Below, one piece after another: positions 51,387-61,102 of a DNA stretch of 64,000 nucleotides. The stretch spans positions 62,001-126,000 of the forward strand of contig JBGSIB010000050.1 of NCBI GenBank assembly GCA_041751955.1, in the 5' to 3' direction. The notes under the pieces were generated by a model that saw only the letters and a program-made list of their open reading frames with translations, had not been told where the DNA came from and did not search any database. Source of the stretch: UBA2040 sp041751955. Lineage in GTDB: Bacteria; Bacteroidota; Bacteroidia; Flavobacteriales_D; Crocinitomicaceae. Positions within the stretch are counted from its first letter, which is position 1; the number at the start of each line of letters is the position of its first letter. The position numbers and the translations under genes are program-made.

Positions 51387-52106
51387 TTAGTTTAAGGTAA
51401 AAACAATTGGAAGTTGAACGCGAGTTCTAACTTTTTTCGCACCTATTTCACCTGGAATCCAGTTAGGAAACTCACGAACCACTCGCTTTGCTTCGCGATC
51501 TAAATCCTTGTGCGCGCTTTTCGCAATTTCGATGTTGGAAACGCTTCCATCTTTTTCCACTACAAAAGTGACATAAACGGTTCCTTCAATTCCACCAGCT
51601 ATGCACATTTCAGGATAATCTACCGTACTCATAATGAACTTTTTCATTTCTACTGTGCCGCCTGCAAATGTGGCTTCTTTGTCGACAAAAATCTCGATTT
51701 TTTCAGCATCAACATCCACTTTTCCAGTGCCTCTGCTCAGATCTGGACCTATTAAAAATTCACCCGTTTCACCGTTTACTGAAGCATCTACTGTTGATTC
51801 ATTGCCTGTAGTTGTGATTTGTTCCCCAATGGGAGTCGAAGCATCTATCGTAGATTGTTGACTTGAATTTTCTGGAATTTCAACTTTGTCTGGAATGTCC
51901 ATTTTAATAGTTTTCTCTTTTACATCCTCTTGGTAGTCAATTGCGATTAGCTCAGCGACTACATCATTTCCTTTGTCTGCCCGAAGCATCGGATCAGAGT
52001 AAGTGAATGCTGCGAGTGTAAGTGAGCCCGTCACCAACATGCCAAGTGTGAAAAAGGCACTTCTCTTGCTCTCCAGGTCTAGCCCAGAATTTTTCTTTGC
52101 GATCAT
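51387..52106 (-). CDS. TonB family energy transducer
   Basis: This 239-residue protein has an N-terminal membrane anchor (FFTLGMLVTGSLTLAAFTY), a linker rich in Lys/Asp/Glu rather than Pro, and a C-terminal TonB fold (about 150-239): MKKFIMSTVDYPEMCIAGGIEGTVYVTFVVEKDG, then WIPGEIGAKKVRTRVQLPIVF. It transmits proton-motive energy to outer-membrane receptors. The short, Pro-poor linker is unusual for classical TonB but common in Bacteroidota TonB proteins. The partner ExbB/ExbD are not in the window. Confidence 0.9.
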   Translation of the reverse strand: MIAKKNSGLDLESKRSAFFTLGMLVTGSLTLAAFTYSDPMLRADKGNDVVAELIAIDYQEDVKEKTIKMDIPDKVEIPENSSQQSTIDASTPIGEQITTTGNESTVDASVNGETGEFLIGPDLSRGTGKVDVDAEKIEIFVDKEATFAGGTVEMKKFIMSTVDYPEMCIAGGIEGTVYVTFVVEKDGSVSNIEIAKSAHKDLDREAKRVVREFPNWIPGEIGAKKVRTRVQLPIVFTLN

Positions 52107-52313
52107 AAAATAAAATTTAATTGGTTATGTTAAGAGAGAATTCAAAACGCGTGCCAAAAATATAAACGACTGATAAATAAGTAATTAATGTGTTATTTTA
52201 GTTAAGGATTAGTTAAGATTAACGTTTTTTTTATTTTTTAAAATCGCTTTTATCCGAAATTTCGCTCCTCTTTTTTTAGATTCAGATCTCGAAAAAATGC
52301 CGGCAAGAATTCC

Positions 52314-52321
52314 TATCTTTG
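52314..52321 (+). promoter_or_regulatory. Candidate -7 box upstream of the small membrane gene and A2M operon
   Basis: TATCTTTG fits TAnnTTTG and sits 24 bases before the ATG at 52346. The -33 element is not convincing. Confidence 0.4.
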
Positions 52322-52345
52322 AGTACATTAATTTACCTATCAAAA

Positions 52346-52654
52346 ATGAAACCGATTTCTATTTTCCTTATTTCTTCAATTTCCATTGCTTTGGTCTTGT
52401 TTCTTGTTCGCATCAATATTTTCGATGGCGAGATAATCTATGTCACTGGAATTCAAAGATTCGTTGAACAAGCACCCATTAGTTTGTCTTATTTCATCGG
52501 AATTGGCTATAGCGCTTCGGATATGGAAGGAATAGAATCTTTTCGACTTTTGCCAACTGGTTATTTGATGGCCTTTGTATTAATTATTGGAATCCCTGGA
52601 CTCATTGCATACCGCGTTTATCTAGGACGAAGTAAAAAACAAATTCATGAATAA
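52346..52654 (+). CDS. Two-helix membrane protein of unknown function
   Basis: This 102-residue protein starts at ATG 52346 (MKPISIFLISSISIALVLFLV). Two membrane helices lie at the ends (SIFLISSISIALVLFLV and LMAFVLIIGIPGLIAYRVYLG), with a periplasmic loop between them. Its stop overlaps the start of the alpha-2-macroglobulin-like gene by eight bases, so the two are coupled; it may help anchor or export that protein (inference). Family unknown. Confidence 0.65.
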   Translation: MKPISIFLISSISIALVLFLVRINIFDGEIIYVTGIQRFVEQAPISLSYFIGIGYSASDMEGIESFRLLPTGYLMAFVLIIGIPGLIAYRVYLGRSKKQIHE

Positions 52655-55600
52655 ATTAATCCTAATTATCTGCACCTTCTTCATTTCCTATTTTGCAATG
52701 AGTCAAAATTATCCTGATATCGACCCAAGTATTCAATTTGAGAAATCTGATTTTTCAGAGGTCGATCAATTGATTGAAGAAGGCCAACCCAACAAGGCCA
52801 TAGCCAAGCTTTTATTCATTCAGATCTATGCTATTTCAAACGAAAATTTAGTCGATTTACAGGCTTGTTATGAGCGACTAGAAACTGCTATTTCAAACTC
52901 GGGCAAAGAGGCAGAAGATATTCAGTCTTTAATCCTTGAGCAACATAAGCTTTTGTTAAAAGCTAAAAATGCCTCCAGAAATATTGCAGCCGCTGCTTTG
53001 TATAGTTGGATGGATAATTGGAAAATTCGACAATCATTTTCTTATGACGACGAAAGCTTGAAATGGCCAACAGAAGGAGTGAGTATTGTTTTGAAAAACA
53101 ATAATTTAAGTCCATTATCCGATTACTATAAATCTCAGATTTTTGCAAACGAGGAGAATTTGATGCGTATCTCTTCAAAGAATATGTTTCAGGATATCAA
53201 TAGCAATTATTACCCGACGCTGTATGACGTTTTTGCGCATAAGAGAATTGACGAAGATTTCTATTATATTAGGGATAACGACTGTTATTTTCTTTCTACC
53301 AACGAATTTGCAAAACAAGATTTGACCGAAGATTACAGGGTTTTAGCCACCTTGGAATTGCTCAATAAACGCTATAAACGATGGGATGCCTATGCTTTTT
53401 GTATTGAGAATAGAATGGAATTATGCGATCACAATGGTAAAGAAGCTGAGCTGGAAAAGTTTTATGAATCTGTTCAAAAAGAACTTTTACTTGTTCCTGC
53501 AAGTAATCGTTTCGCCTTACTTCGTGCGTATTATTTTGCCCAGGAAGCTAGTGAGGTCAATTGGCGAACTCCTTCTGAGAAGGACAAAGGTTTCATTACC
53601 GCTCTCGAAATCATTAATCAGGCTCTGAAACTCCATCCCAAGTCTGATTTTACGGTTCAACTCAATGATTTGAAAAAGAAAATTGAGGAAACGAGTGTTT
53701 CTTTTGGAGTTGATGTCGACGGTCATCCAGCTAAGAATCATTTGTTGACTGTTCAATATCGAAATATAACTTCAGCTCATTTTGCGGTATATCGCATCAC
53801 AAAAAATCTGGATATTAAATCTAAGAATCCCTTAAAAAAGTACGAATTAAAGTTGGTGAAAGAACAAGATTTAATTTTCACACCTGATGTCTTGAAACGT
53901 TCTCACTCTAAAGATTTTATCATTTCAGATTTGAATAAAACGGGTGAGTTTTTGCTGCTTTTGGCGCCAAACAAAGAAGAAGTACAGAAAGCCTTTGATC
54001 TTGCCGAATGGAATCCAGATACGAAAGTAGCGATGCAAGTTATTCGCTTGACAAACCTTGTTGTTCGACAACACAGTGATAAAGATGGTTACGCGATTTT
54101 GGTGAATGATGCAAAATCGGGGAAACCAATTGAAGGTGCAAAAGTCAAAGTGGAACCACGATACCAATACGAATATGGAGGATTTTCTTCAGAAGGTGAA
54201 ACAGATGTAAACGGCTACTACAAAGTCACAGGTTCGAAAAATTTTAATTACACCGTTTTCTTTGAAGATGACAGTATAAATTCAGATGGATATTATAGCA
54301 ACAACGAACAAAACAATGCACACAAACATCAAGTTTTCACAGACAGAAGCATTTATCGACCTGGACAAGCTATTTATTTTAAAACACTTTCATATGATGA
54401 AAAAAGTGGTGAAGGAAATTTTTGGAAAGAGAAGAAGATAAAAGTTCGATTCACGGATGCTAATGGAAAAGATCAATATATTGAAATACTTCAAACGAAT
54501 GAATTTGGATCAACTACGGGTTCTTTTGTCTTGCCAAAAAACGGTTTTCCACTTGGAAACTTCAATGTTTATATCGACAATAAATATGTGAAAAGTATTC
54601 AGGTTGAAGAATACAAACGGCCAACTTTTGAAGTAACTTTTGATAAGCCAAAGGGAAGAGTGGTTCTAGGTGAAAAATTCACTTTAACAGGAAAAGTGAT
54701 GGCATACGCTGGTTATCCTTTGGGTAATGTAGAAGTGAGAATTGACGTGAGTGAAAATCGCTATTTCCCATATTGGTGTTTTGTCCTTGAAGAATGGCGG
54801 AACTACGACACAACCATTACGGTTCAAACAGACGAAAACGGTGTTTTTTCTATCGACTACACCTCTAAAAAACCGAAAGATGCGTATGCCGTGTATTATA
54901 ATTTTGACGCAAAAGTGGTAGATATTAGTGGTGAAACTCAAACGGCCAGTCACTTTATGTATTTGGGTAAAAATTCCTATTCCATTTCAGCGCAAGTAGA
55001 CGATAAGTATAGAGTGGATAAAGAAGCAACTGCCTTGGTGGAGGTTTTCAATTCTCAATATGAAAAACAAGAAAACGTAAATGTCAAATACGTTCTCAGT
55101 AAACTAGACCAGTCCAATTGGTATTTAAAGGACAAAAATGAAACCGAATTCAAGGACTTTTCTAGAACAGATTTTGAAAAGAAGTTCAAAACAACACGCT
55201 ATTATTCCGATCAACAAGAAGTATTTGCTTCAGTAAAAACGGGAGAAGTCATCAGCGGAAACAAAATTTCGTTTACTGATTTGGAACCTGGAAATTACCG
55301 AATTGATTTATCAACTATCGATGAAGTTGGCGATACCATTCACGAGAGTCAAGAATTTATTGTTTGGGATCCAGCTTCCAAGAAAAATCAGCATCAGTCG
55401 GAGTTTTGGGCTGAGGCGATAAATACTCATCCTTCTATAGATGAAGCTGTTGATCTGTACATTGGTTCTTCTTACAAAAAAGCATATTTACTAACGGCTG
55501 TTTATAGTGAAAATGGCTTAGAATCTATGAATTACTCGAAAATCCGTAAACGGAAAAAATTAACTTTTGCCGTAGGCGAAGCCAATAAAAAAGGTTTGGC

Positions 55601-58412
55601 AATTTACAACGGTATTGTTTTGAACGGAAAGGTTCTAGCGGAAACCACTAATTTAACGCCGGTTGATACTTCTAAAGTTTTGAAAATGAAACTAAAAAGT
55701 ATCCAAGAACCATTGCGGCCAGGAACTCAGCAATCATGGGAAATGGAAATTTCTCATAATGGCAACAGCGTTAATAATGCAGAACTTTTGGCCAGCATGT
55801 ACGATGCTTCCTTGGATGCTTTTAGAGGACATTATTGGAATACAAGCTTACTTTCGCGCACCTATGTTCGTGCCGATTGGAACGGAATATATAGCCAAGC
55901 ACAAATTTATTCATACAACAACTGGTCCTTGAGCGGGTTTTATAATGGATGGGATTCACCATTGTTGATGTCAAATTACAATGGGAATTTCCGAGGAGGA
56001 TTGTCCGTTTTTGATGAGATGGCTTCCCCTCCAGTTCCCGGATTAGCCACGAAATCTGCTCCAAACGAAGGTAAATACCGATTGGACGAGGCGAGTCCAG
56101 AGGGGAATTTAGAACCAGAAGCTCAAGAAGTTGTCGACAAGGAAGAGACAAAACCTGTCCGTGAAAACTTCAATGAAACGGCTTTCTTTGCACCACAAAT
56201 AAGGGTTTCAGCTGACGGAACATACAAATGGAATTTTACCTTGCCAGATGCTTTGACGAGATGGAAACTCATGACTTTTGCGCATACCTCTGATTTTAAA
56301 ACGGCATACGATGTTCAAACATTCGAAGCTCGAAAAGAATTGATGCTCGAAACTTTTGAGCCACGATTCTGGAAAAAAGGAGATGAGCTTTTCTGGGTAG
56401 GGAAAGTGGTTAATCTTTCTGAAAAAGAACAAACAATAGAAGTCAGTCTGAAAATTCAAAATCTAATTGACGAAAGCGACGTCTCAGCAAAATTTGGAAC
56501 TTTTCAAAAACAAATCATTACGCTAAAACCCAATGAAAGCCGTGCCGTAGAATGGCCCATTTTTATTTCAGACGATTGTCCAACCTTGGTAAGATTTGAG
56601 GCTGAGGCTTCCACACCTGAATTTTCGGATATTGTTCGCAAAAACATGCCTATTCTGGAAGGACAAGAACGAATTACTTTGGCTCAAAACTTTACGTTTA
56701 GTCAAGCGGGAACACACGATTTGTCCATCAAAGACATTAACAATGTTTCCCAAGAAGCGAAAGTGCTTCACTATTCTGTGAGTGTGCAAACGCAACCGAT
56801 TTGGTCTACAATGCTCAGCTTAACACTTGTTCTGCAACCAACGAATGAATTGAATGAGTCTTATTTCGGACAATATTTTGGCGCCTCTTTAGCACAAGCC
56901 ATTTTAAAGGAACATCCAGAAATGAAACAGGCTTTGAAGTCTTGGCAGCTTGGAAGTGAAGATGCGTTAACAAGTCTTCTGGAACAAAACGAAGAATTGA
57001 AAGCTCTGCTTTTGGCGGAAACACCATGGGCGCTTGAGGGGCAAACGGATACAAAGCAATTGCGCCGTTTAGGACAGTTGCTGGATGATGACTATTTGAC
57101 ACAAACCATTAGCGATTCTTGGAATAAATTGAAAGAATTACAACTTCCGAGTGGAGCTTGGTCTTGGGTTGGAAAAGACAGACCGTCTTGGTACATGACA
57201 CAATACTTTACCAAGGGAATGGTTCAGTTGAAGGAATTAGGCATAAATGTTGACAAAGCGGTTCTTGATAATGCCTTGTTGGCTTTGGATCGAGAATACA
57301 ACAGTCGATATGATCGCTTAAGCAAAAAGGACAAAGAGCAAAAACTCGGATTGGGCACGATGGAGGTAGAATGGTTATATATTCGTTCTTCCTTGTCTGC
57401 GCCAGAAACTGAAGTCAGCAAATATTATTCATCCATTCTAGAGAAAAATTGGACCAAATTTGGCCTGAACACACAAGCCATTATTGCAGCTTATGCACTT
57501 TCATCGAATAACAGTAAGTTGGCTGATAAACTAATGGCATCTTTCGAAGACAAGGCCCAACGTAAAAAGAATTTGGGCATGTATTGGAACAAAAACGATT
57601 ACGGCTACGGTTGGTATGAGAATGACTTACAAACTCAGGCCATGCTGATTCATTTTTATACTCGATATAGAAATAAAGAAGAAAAAGTGACCGACATGCA
57701 AAAATGGCTTTTGCAGCAAAAACGAACACAGCTTTGGGATTCGCCGAAATCGACTGCCATGGCGTGCTATGCATTAATGGATTTTGGAAAAGGAAATATA
57801 AAGATGTCGGCCAGTGTTCAGTTTGCAAATCAGCCGCCGCTTCAGGTAAGTGAATCCAATCCTTTTGATAAGTTGACACCAGTCACTCAAAATTTAGAAA
57901 CGGCAAAATCAGGTGCTCAATTGACTACGAATTCAGATGGTTTGGTATTTGCAAGTGCGCAGTTGGTTTATACAGACAAGGCTTCCAATATCTCAAAAAC
58001 AACTGGTGATTTCCGAATGGAACGTCATTATTACGTTCTTGAAAAAGGTCAAGAAATTGAAATTTCTGAGGAAAGAACTATGGAAGTTGGTGATATGATT
58101 CGTGTTAAATTGAAGCTAATAAGCGACAGAGAATTGGATTTTGTCTATGTGGAAGATCCAAAAGCTGCTGGCTGGGAAGCCACGGAGATATTGTCCGGTT
58201 ATCGTTATGATGTGGCATATTATTATTTGTCCAATCGCGATAGTAAAACCGAAATTTTTATTGAGAATTTGCGAAAAGGAACCTATGTTTTTGAATATGA
58301 TTTGAAAGTTACTGTGAAAGGAAAACTCCAGGTTGGTCCGGCAAAAGTAAGCTGTTATTACGCACCTAGTTTTAGTGCCAATACGCAGGGCGAATTATTT
58401 GAAATTAAATAA
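52647..58412 (+). CDS. Alpha-2-macroglobulin-like protein without the thioester residues
   Basis: This 1921-residue secreted protein has a signal peptide MNKLILIICTFFISYFAMSQ. The N-terminal 300 residues are helical. MG domains follow: HKHQVFTDRSIYRPGQAIYFKTLSYD (MG2), VEEYKRPTFEVTF (MG3), and a middle A2M block FFAPQIRVSADGTYKWNFTLPDALTRWKLMTFAHTSDFKT (about 1185-1225). The thioester region, C-x-E-Q in active members, reads LNES here (1402-1405): Cys replaced by Leu and Gln by Ser. A terpenoid-cyclase-like TED domain and C-terminal MG10-like segment follow. Bacterial A2Ms trap proteases in the periplasm; this one could act without covalent trapping. The gene overlaps its upstream neighbour by eight bases. 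Confidence 0.92.
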   Translation: MNKLILIICTFFISYFAMSQNYPDIDPSIQFEKSDFSEVDQLIEEGQPNKAIAKLLFIQIYAISNENLVDLQACYERLETAISNSGKEAEDIQSLILEQHKLLLKAKNASRNIAAAALYSWMDNWKIRQSFSYDDESLKWPTEGVSIVLKNNNLSPLSDYYKSQIFANEENLMRISSKNMFQDINSNYYPTLYDVFAHKRIDEDFYYIRDNDCYFLSTNEFAKQDLTEDYRVLATLELLNKRYKRWDAYAFCIENRMELCDHNGKEAELEKFYESVQKELLLVPASNRFALLRAYYFAQEASEVNWRTPSEKDKGFITALEIINQALKLHPKSDFTVQLNDLKKKIEETSVSFGVDVDGHPAKNHLLTVQYRNITSAHFAVYRITKNLDIKSKNPLKKYELKLVKEQDLIFTPDVLKRSHSKDFIISDLNKTGEFLLLLAPNKEEVQKAFDLAEWNPDTKVAMQVIRLTNLVVRQHSDKDGYAILVNDAKSGKPIEGAKVKVEPRYQYEYGGFSSEGETDVNGYYKVTGSKNFNYTVFFEDDSINSDGYYSNNEQNNAHKHQVFTDRSIYRPGQAIYFKTLSYDEKSGEGNFWKEKKIKVRFTDANGKDQYIEILQTNEFGSTTGSFVLPKNGFPLGNFNVYIDNKYVKSIQVEEYKRPTFEVTFDKPKGRVVLGEKFTLTGKVMAYAGYPLGNVEVRIDVSENRYFPYWCFVLEEWRNYDTTITVQTDENGVFSIDYTSKKPKDAYAVYYNFDAKVVDISGETQTASHFMYLGKNSYSISAQVDDKYRVDKEATALVEVFNSQYEKQENVNVKYVLSKLDQSNWYLKDKNETEFKDFSRTDFEKKFKTTRYYSDQQEVFASVKTGEVISGNKISFTDLEPGNYRIDLSTIDEVGDTIHESQEFIVWDPASKKNQHQSEFWAEAINTHPSIDEAVDLYIGSSYKKAYLLTAVYSENGLESMNYSKIRKRKKLTFAVGEANKKGLAIYNGIVLNGKVLAETTNLTPVDTSKVLKMKLKSIQEPLRPGTQQSWEMEISHNGNSVNNAELLASMYDASLDAFRGHYWNTSLLSRTYVRADWNGIYSQAQIYSYNNWSLSGFYNGWDSPLLMSNYNGNFRGGLSVFDEMASPPVPGLATKSAPNEGKYRLDEASPEGNLEPEAQEVVDKEETKPVRENFNETAFFAPQIRVSADGTYKWNFTLPDALTRWKLMTFAHTSDFKTAYDVQTFEARKELMLETFEPRFWKKGDELFWVGKVVNLSEKEQTIEVSLKIQNLIDESDVSAKFGTFQKQIITLKPNESRAVEWPIFISDDCPTLVRFEAEASTPEFSDIVRKNMPILEGQERITLAQNFTFSQAGTHDLSIKDINNVSQEAKVLHYSVSVQTQPIWSTMLSLTLVLQPTNELNESYFGQYFGASLAQAILKEHPEMKQALKSWQLGSEDALTSLLEQNEELKALLLAETPWALEGQTDTKQLRRLGQLLDDDYLTQTISDSWNKLKELQLPSGAWSWVGKDRPSWYMTQYFTKGMVQLKELGINVDKAVLDNALLALDREYNSRYDRLSKKDKEQKLGLGTMEVEWLYIRSSLSAPETEVSKYYSSILEKNWTKFGLNTQAIIAAYALSSNNSKLADKLMASFEDKAQRKKNLGMYWNKNDYGYGWYENDLQTQAMLIHFYTRYRNKEEKVTDMQKWLLQQKRTQLWDSPKSTAMACYALMDFGKGNIKMSASVQFANQPPLQVSESNPFDKLTPVTQNLETAKSGAQLTTNSDGLVFASAQLVYTDKASNISKTTGDFRMERHYYVLEKGQEIEISEERTMEVGDMIRVKLKLISDRELDFVYVEDPKAAGWEATEILSGYRYDVAYYYLSNRDSKTEIFIENLRKGTYVFEYDLKVTVKGKLQVGPAKVSCYYAPSFSANTQGELFEIK

Positions 58413-58664
58413 TCGGAATAGAAATTATAGAATTGTCATAACTAGGTAATCTTACGATTTTTCTATGGTGGGCATACCTAATTATTCCGCAATATACTGT
58501 TAGAAAAGAGATGCATTTTTTTGATCCGCATTAGAGTCTAACTAATTTAAAGAATAGCACGAGCATGTAAAGAGGTAATCTATTTCAAGCTTTGTAATTT
58601 AAGTTACCGTAAATGAAAAATAAATATGAGACATTTGCATTATTAATTAAATCAAACGTTAGAA

Positions 58665-59543
58665 ATGTGGGAAATAATTTCTGAGGCATATAAAAACTCC
58701 TTCAATTATCTTACGGCTATTGTTCTTCATCCATTGCGTGGCGGAACCATTAGTCCTTTCTATTTTTTGATTTTGGCTTCTCTATTCATTTGGGGACTGG
58801 AAATTATTTGGCCTTGGCGGGAAAAACAAAAAATCATCCGTAAAGACTTTTGGCTGGATGCGTTTTACATGTTTTTCAATTACTTTATGTTTAACCTCAT
58901 TATTTTTTCAGCGTTAAACAACACCACAGCATTTATTTTCTCTAATGGAATGGAAGCTATTGGTTTACCAAGTGGACATCTGATTGATTTTATGTCCGGC
59001 ATGCCAACTTGGTCAAGAATACTCGTTTTCTTTTTGATTTATGACTTCATGCAATGGGGAGTGCACAACGCTCTACATCGTATTCCTTTTTTATGGCGTT
59101 TCCATAGGGTACATCATTCCGTTCAAGAAATGGGTTTTGCCGCACATTTACGTTACCATTTCATGGAAAATGTGGTGTATACGCTGGCTAAATTTATTAC
59201 GCTTTCGTATTTGCTAAACATTTCATTGCCTAACATTGGTTGGTTGTATGCCTTGACTACAATTATTGGACATCTCAATCACGCTAATTTCAAAATGCCA
59301 TACGGACCGTTAAAATACATACTGAATTCACAACGTATGCACATTTGGCACCATGCCAAAAAATTACCTGATGAACATCCTCAAGGAATGAATTTCGCCA
59401 TCAGTTTGAGTATCTGGGATTACCTATTCGGAACATATTACGAACCCTACGATGGAAGAGATATTGAACTAGGTTTTCAGGACGTAGAGAAGTTTCCAAA
59501 AGGTTTTATTGCTCAGCAAATAGAAGCATTCAGAAAAAGGTAA
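58665..59543 (+). CDS. Sterol desaturase / fatty acid hydroxylase family di-iron enzyme
   Basis: This 292-residue polytopic membrane enzyme has the eight-His di-iron pattern: VHNALHR (HxxxH), FHRVHHS (HxxHH), and a later HIWHHAKK (HxxHH), plus GHLNHANF. Family members hydroxylate or desaturate lipids, carotenoids or sterols. The substrate cannot be read from the sequence. No neighbour gives a pathway hint; the upstream 250 bases contain no gene. Confidence 0.92.
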   Translation: MWEIISEAYKNSFNYLTAIVLHPLRGGTISPFYFLILASLFIWGLEIIWPWREKQKIIRKDFWLDAFYMFFNYFMFNLIIFSALNNTTAFIFSNGMEAIGLPSGHLIDFMSGMPTWSRILVFFLIYDFMQWGVHNALHRIPFLWRFHRVHHSVQEMGFAAHLRYHFMENVVYTLAKFITLSYLLNISLPNIGWLYALTTIIGHLNHANFKMPYGPLKYILNSQRMHIWHHAKKLPDEHPQGMNFAISLSIWDYLFGTYYEPYDGRDIELGFQDVEKFPKGFIAQQIEAFRKR

Positions 59544-59667
59544 GCATACATTTTCAACAATGTATCTGCTCATTGTGAACAAGTTTCATCTATTTTTACA
59601 TCTATATTAGTCACAAGCTTGTTATATTTGAACTCCTCCTATCTTTACAACGTAAGTAATTACGTAA

Positions 59668-60639
59668 ATGAAAGAATTAGACAAACACATACAGAAATCC
59701 AATTTTGTAAAAGTTTACTTGAGTGATGATGACGGTCATGGCTTGAAACATTTCGAGGGAGTGATTTTTAGCTACATAAACGATTTCGTTTTTATGTGCG
59801 ATTTTTCTGATTTCAATCCTGACGGCTTCGTCGTCTTCCGCAAAAAAGATATCTCCGAGATTCGTCGAACAGATAATGAGAAGTTTTTCGACAAAATAAT
59901 CCGTGAAGAAAATCTGCTGCGTAATGTTCGCATTTTGAAAAGAGAAGCGCCTTTTCGCCTTGGAACTTTTGAAAATATGTTTTCGCAACTCAAAGAAATT
60001 GGTATTCCTGTTATCATTGAATGTCTATATGAAGAGGAAGAGGTTTTTCAGTTGGGAACCGTTAATCAATGCGATGAAGACGGTTTAACACTTCAATATT
60101 TAAGTTCATTTGGTGTGTTTGATCACGAACCAATGCAAGTGGATTATGACGACATTACTTTCTTCCGATTTGGTTCGCCGTATGCCAATCTATTTCTTAA
60201 ACATGCTTCTAAGGATGCTGTTCTTGCAGAAATGAAAGTTGATATCGAGCCTAAGAAAAAATTAAAGAAAATCAAACGAGAAGAAGAATCTGAGTTTGAA
60301 TATGATGAACCTATTGTTCTGAAAAAAGTACATGCCAATAAAATGCCTATAGAATCGGTTGAATTTGCAAAGGTGAAAAAGTCCAAAGAAGAAATTGTTT
60401 CGAAAAAAGACAAAAAAGCCAAAAAGGACAAAAAATGGAAAAAAGAGAAAACATCGAGAAAGGATAATCAAAAAGAGATCATATCCCTTGAACCAAAAGA
60501 TTCTAAGAAGGACAAAGCTCCTAAATTTCAAGTAGACTTTAATCAAAAAGATGATTTCAAAACCAACAAAAGAACGGATAGAAGAAAGAAATCAAAACAT
60601 GAAAAAATAGAAATTTCCATTACCTTACGATTCAATTAA
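59668..60639 (+). CDS. Protein of unknown function with Lys-rich low-complexity tail
   Basis: This 323-residue protein has a globular N-terminal part (about 1-190, beta-rich, e.g. FVKVYLSDDDGHGLKHFEGVIF, LGTVNQCDEDGLTLQYLSSFGVFDHEPMQV) and a strongly basic, Lys/Glu-rich tail (about 195-315) with runs such as KKDKKAKKDKKWKKEK. The tail ends ISITLRFN. The tail could bind nucleic acids or anionic polymers (inference). No signal peptide. Family unknown. Confidence 0.7.
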   Translation: MKELDKHIQKSNFVKVYLSDDDGHGLKHFEGVIFSYINDFVFMCDFSDFNPDGFVVFRKKDISEIRRTDNEKFFDKIIREENLLRNVRILKREAPFRLGTFENMFSQLKEIGIPVIIECLYEEEEVFQLGTVNQCDEDGLTLQYLSSFGVFDHEPMQVDYDDITFFRFGSPYANLFLKHASKDAVLAEMKVDIEPKKKLKKIKREEESEFEYDEPIVLKKVHANKMPIESVEFAKVKKSKEEIVSKKDKKAKKDKKWKKEKTSRKDNQKEIISLEPKDSKKDKAPKFQVDFNQKDDFKTNKRTDRRKKSKHEKIEISITLRFN

Positions 60640-60666
60640 GATTAGTTTTTATTAAAATTCTTGCAG

Positions 60667-61068
60667 ATGAAAAAGTGGTTAGTAGTTCTATGTATTTTAT
60701 TCGCTTCCTACACTTACGCGGATCAATTGGCTTACATTTCCAAAGGTGATGCGGAAAAAGCAGTCCAAGTTATTTCAAAAATGAAAACGGTGTACTTGTT
60801 TTGTGGTTGCTGCTCTATGGCAGAACCGAGAGTAGTTGAACCAACAAAAGTTTATACACGTTTTACCAATTACGAGCAGTACTACGAGGTGGTCATAGAA
60901 TATACGAACAGTGCAGGTAAAACAGTGACTGAAGCTCTTGATTTGGCTTATGTTTGGAATAAAAAACGGAAAAAATATACGACAATAGGAAAAATCCTCG
61001 GTCTTGAACATGACTTTTGTGTGCAGCCACAGAACTGGAATAAACCAGCTAGCAATAAGGAAGAATAA
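60667..61068 (+). CDS. Secreted Cys-rich motif protein of unknown function
   Basis: This 133-residue protein starts at ATG 60667 with a signal peptide ending YTYADQ. The centre contains MKTVYLFCGCCSMAEPRVVEP, a CxCC cluster that could bind metal or form a disulfide (inference), followed by VYTRFTNYEQYYEVVIEYT. It is 27 bases after the Lys-tail gene and convergent with glyS. Family unknown. A TTG at 60661 is an alternative start. Confidence 0.68.
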   Translation: MKKWLVVLCILFASYTYADQLAYISKGDAEKAVQVISKMKTVYLFCGCCSMAEPRVVEPTKVYTRFTNYEQYYEVVIEYTNSAGKTVTEALDLAYVWNKKRKKYTTIGKILGLEHDFCVQPQNWNKPASNKEE

Positions 61069-61102
61069 ATCCCTTTTAGGAATTTTAAAGAACAGAAATT
61101 AC

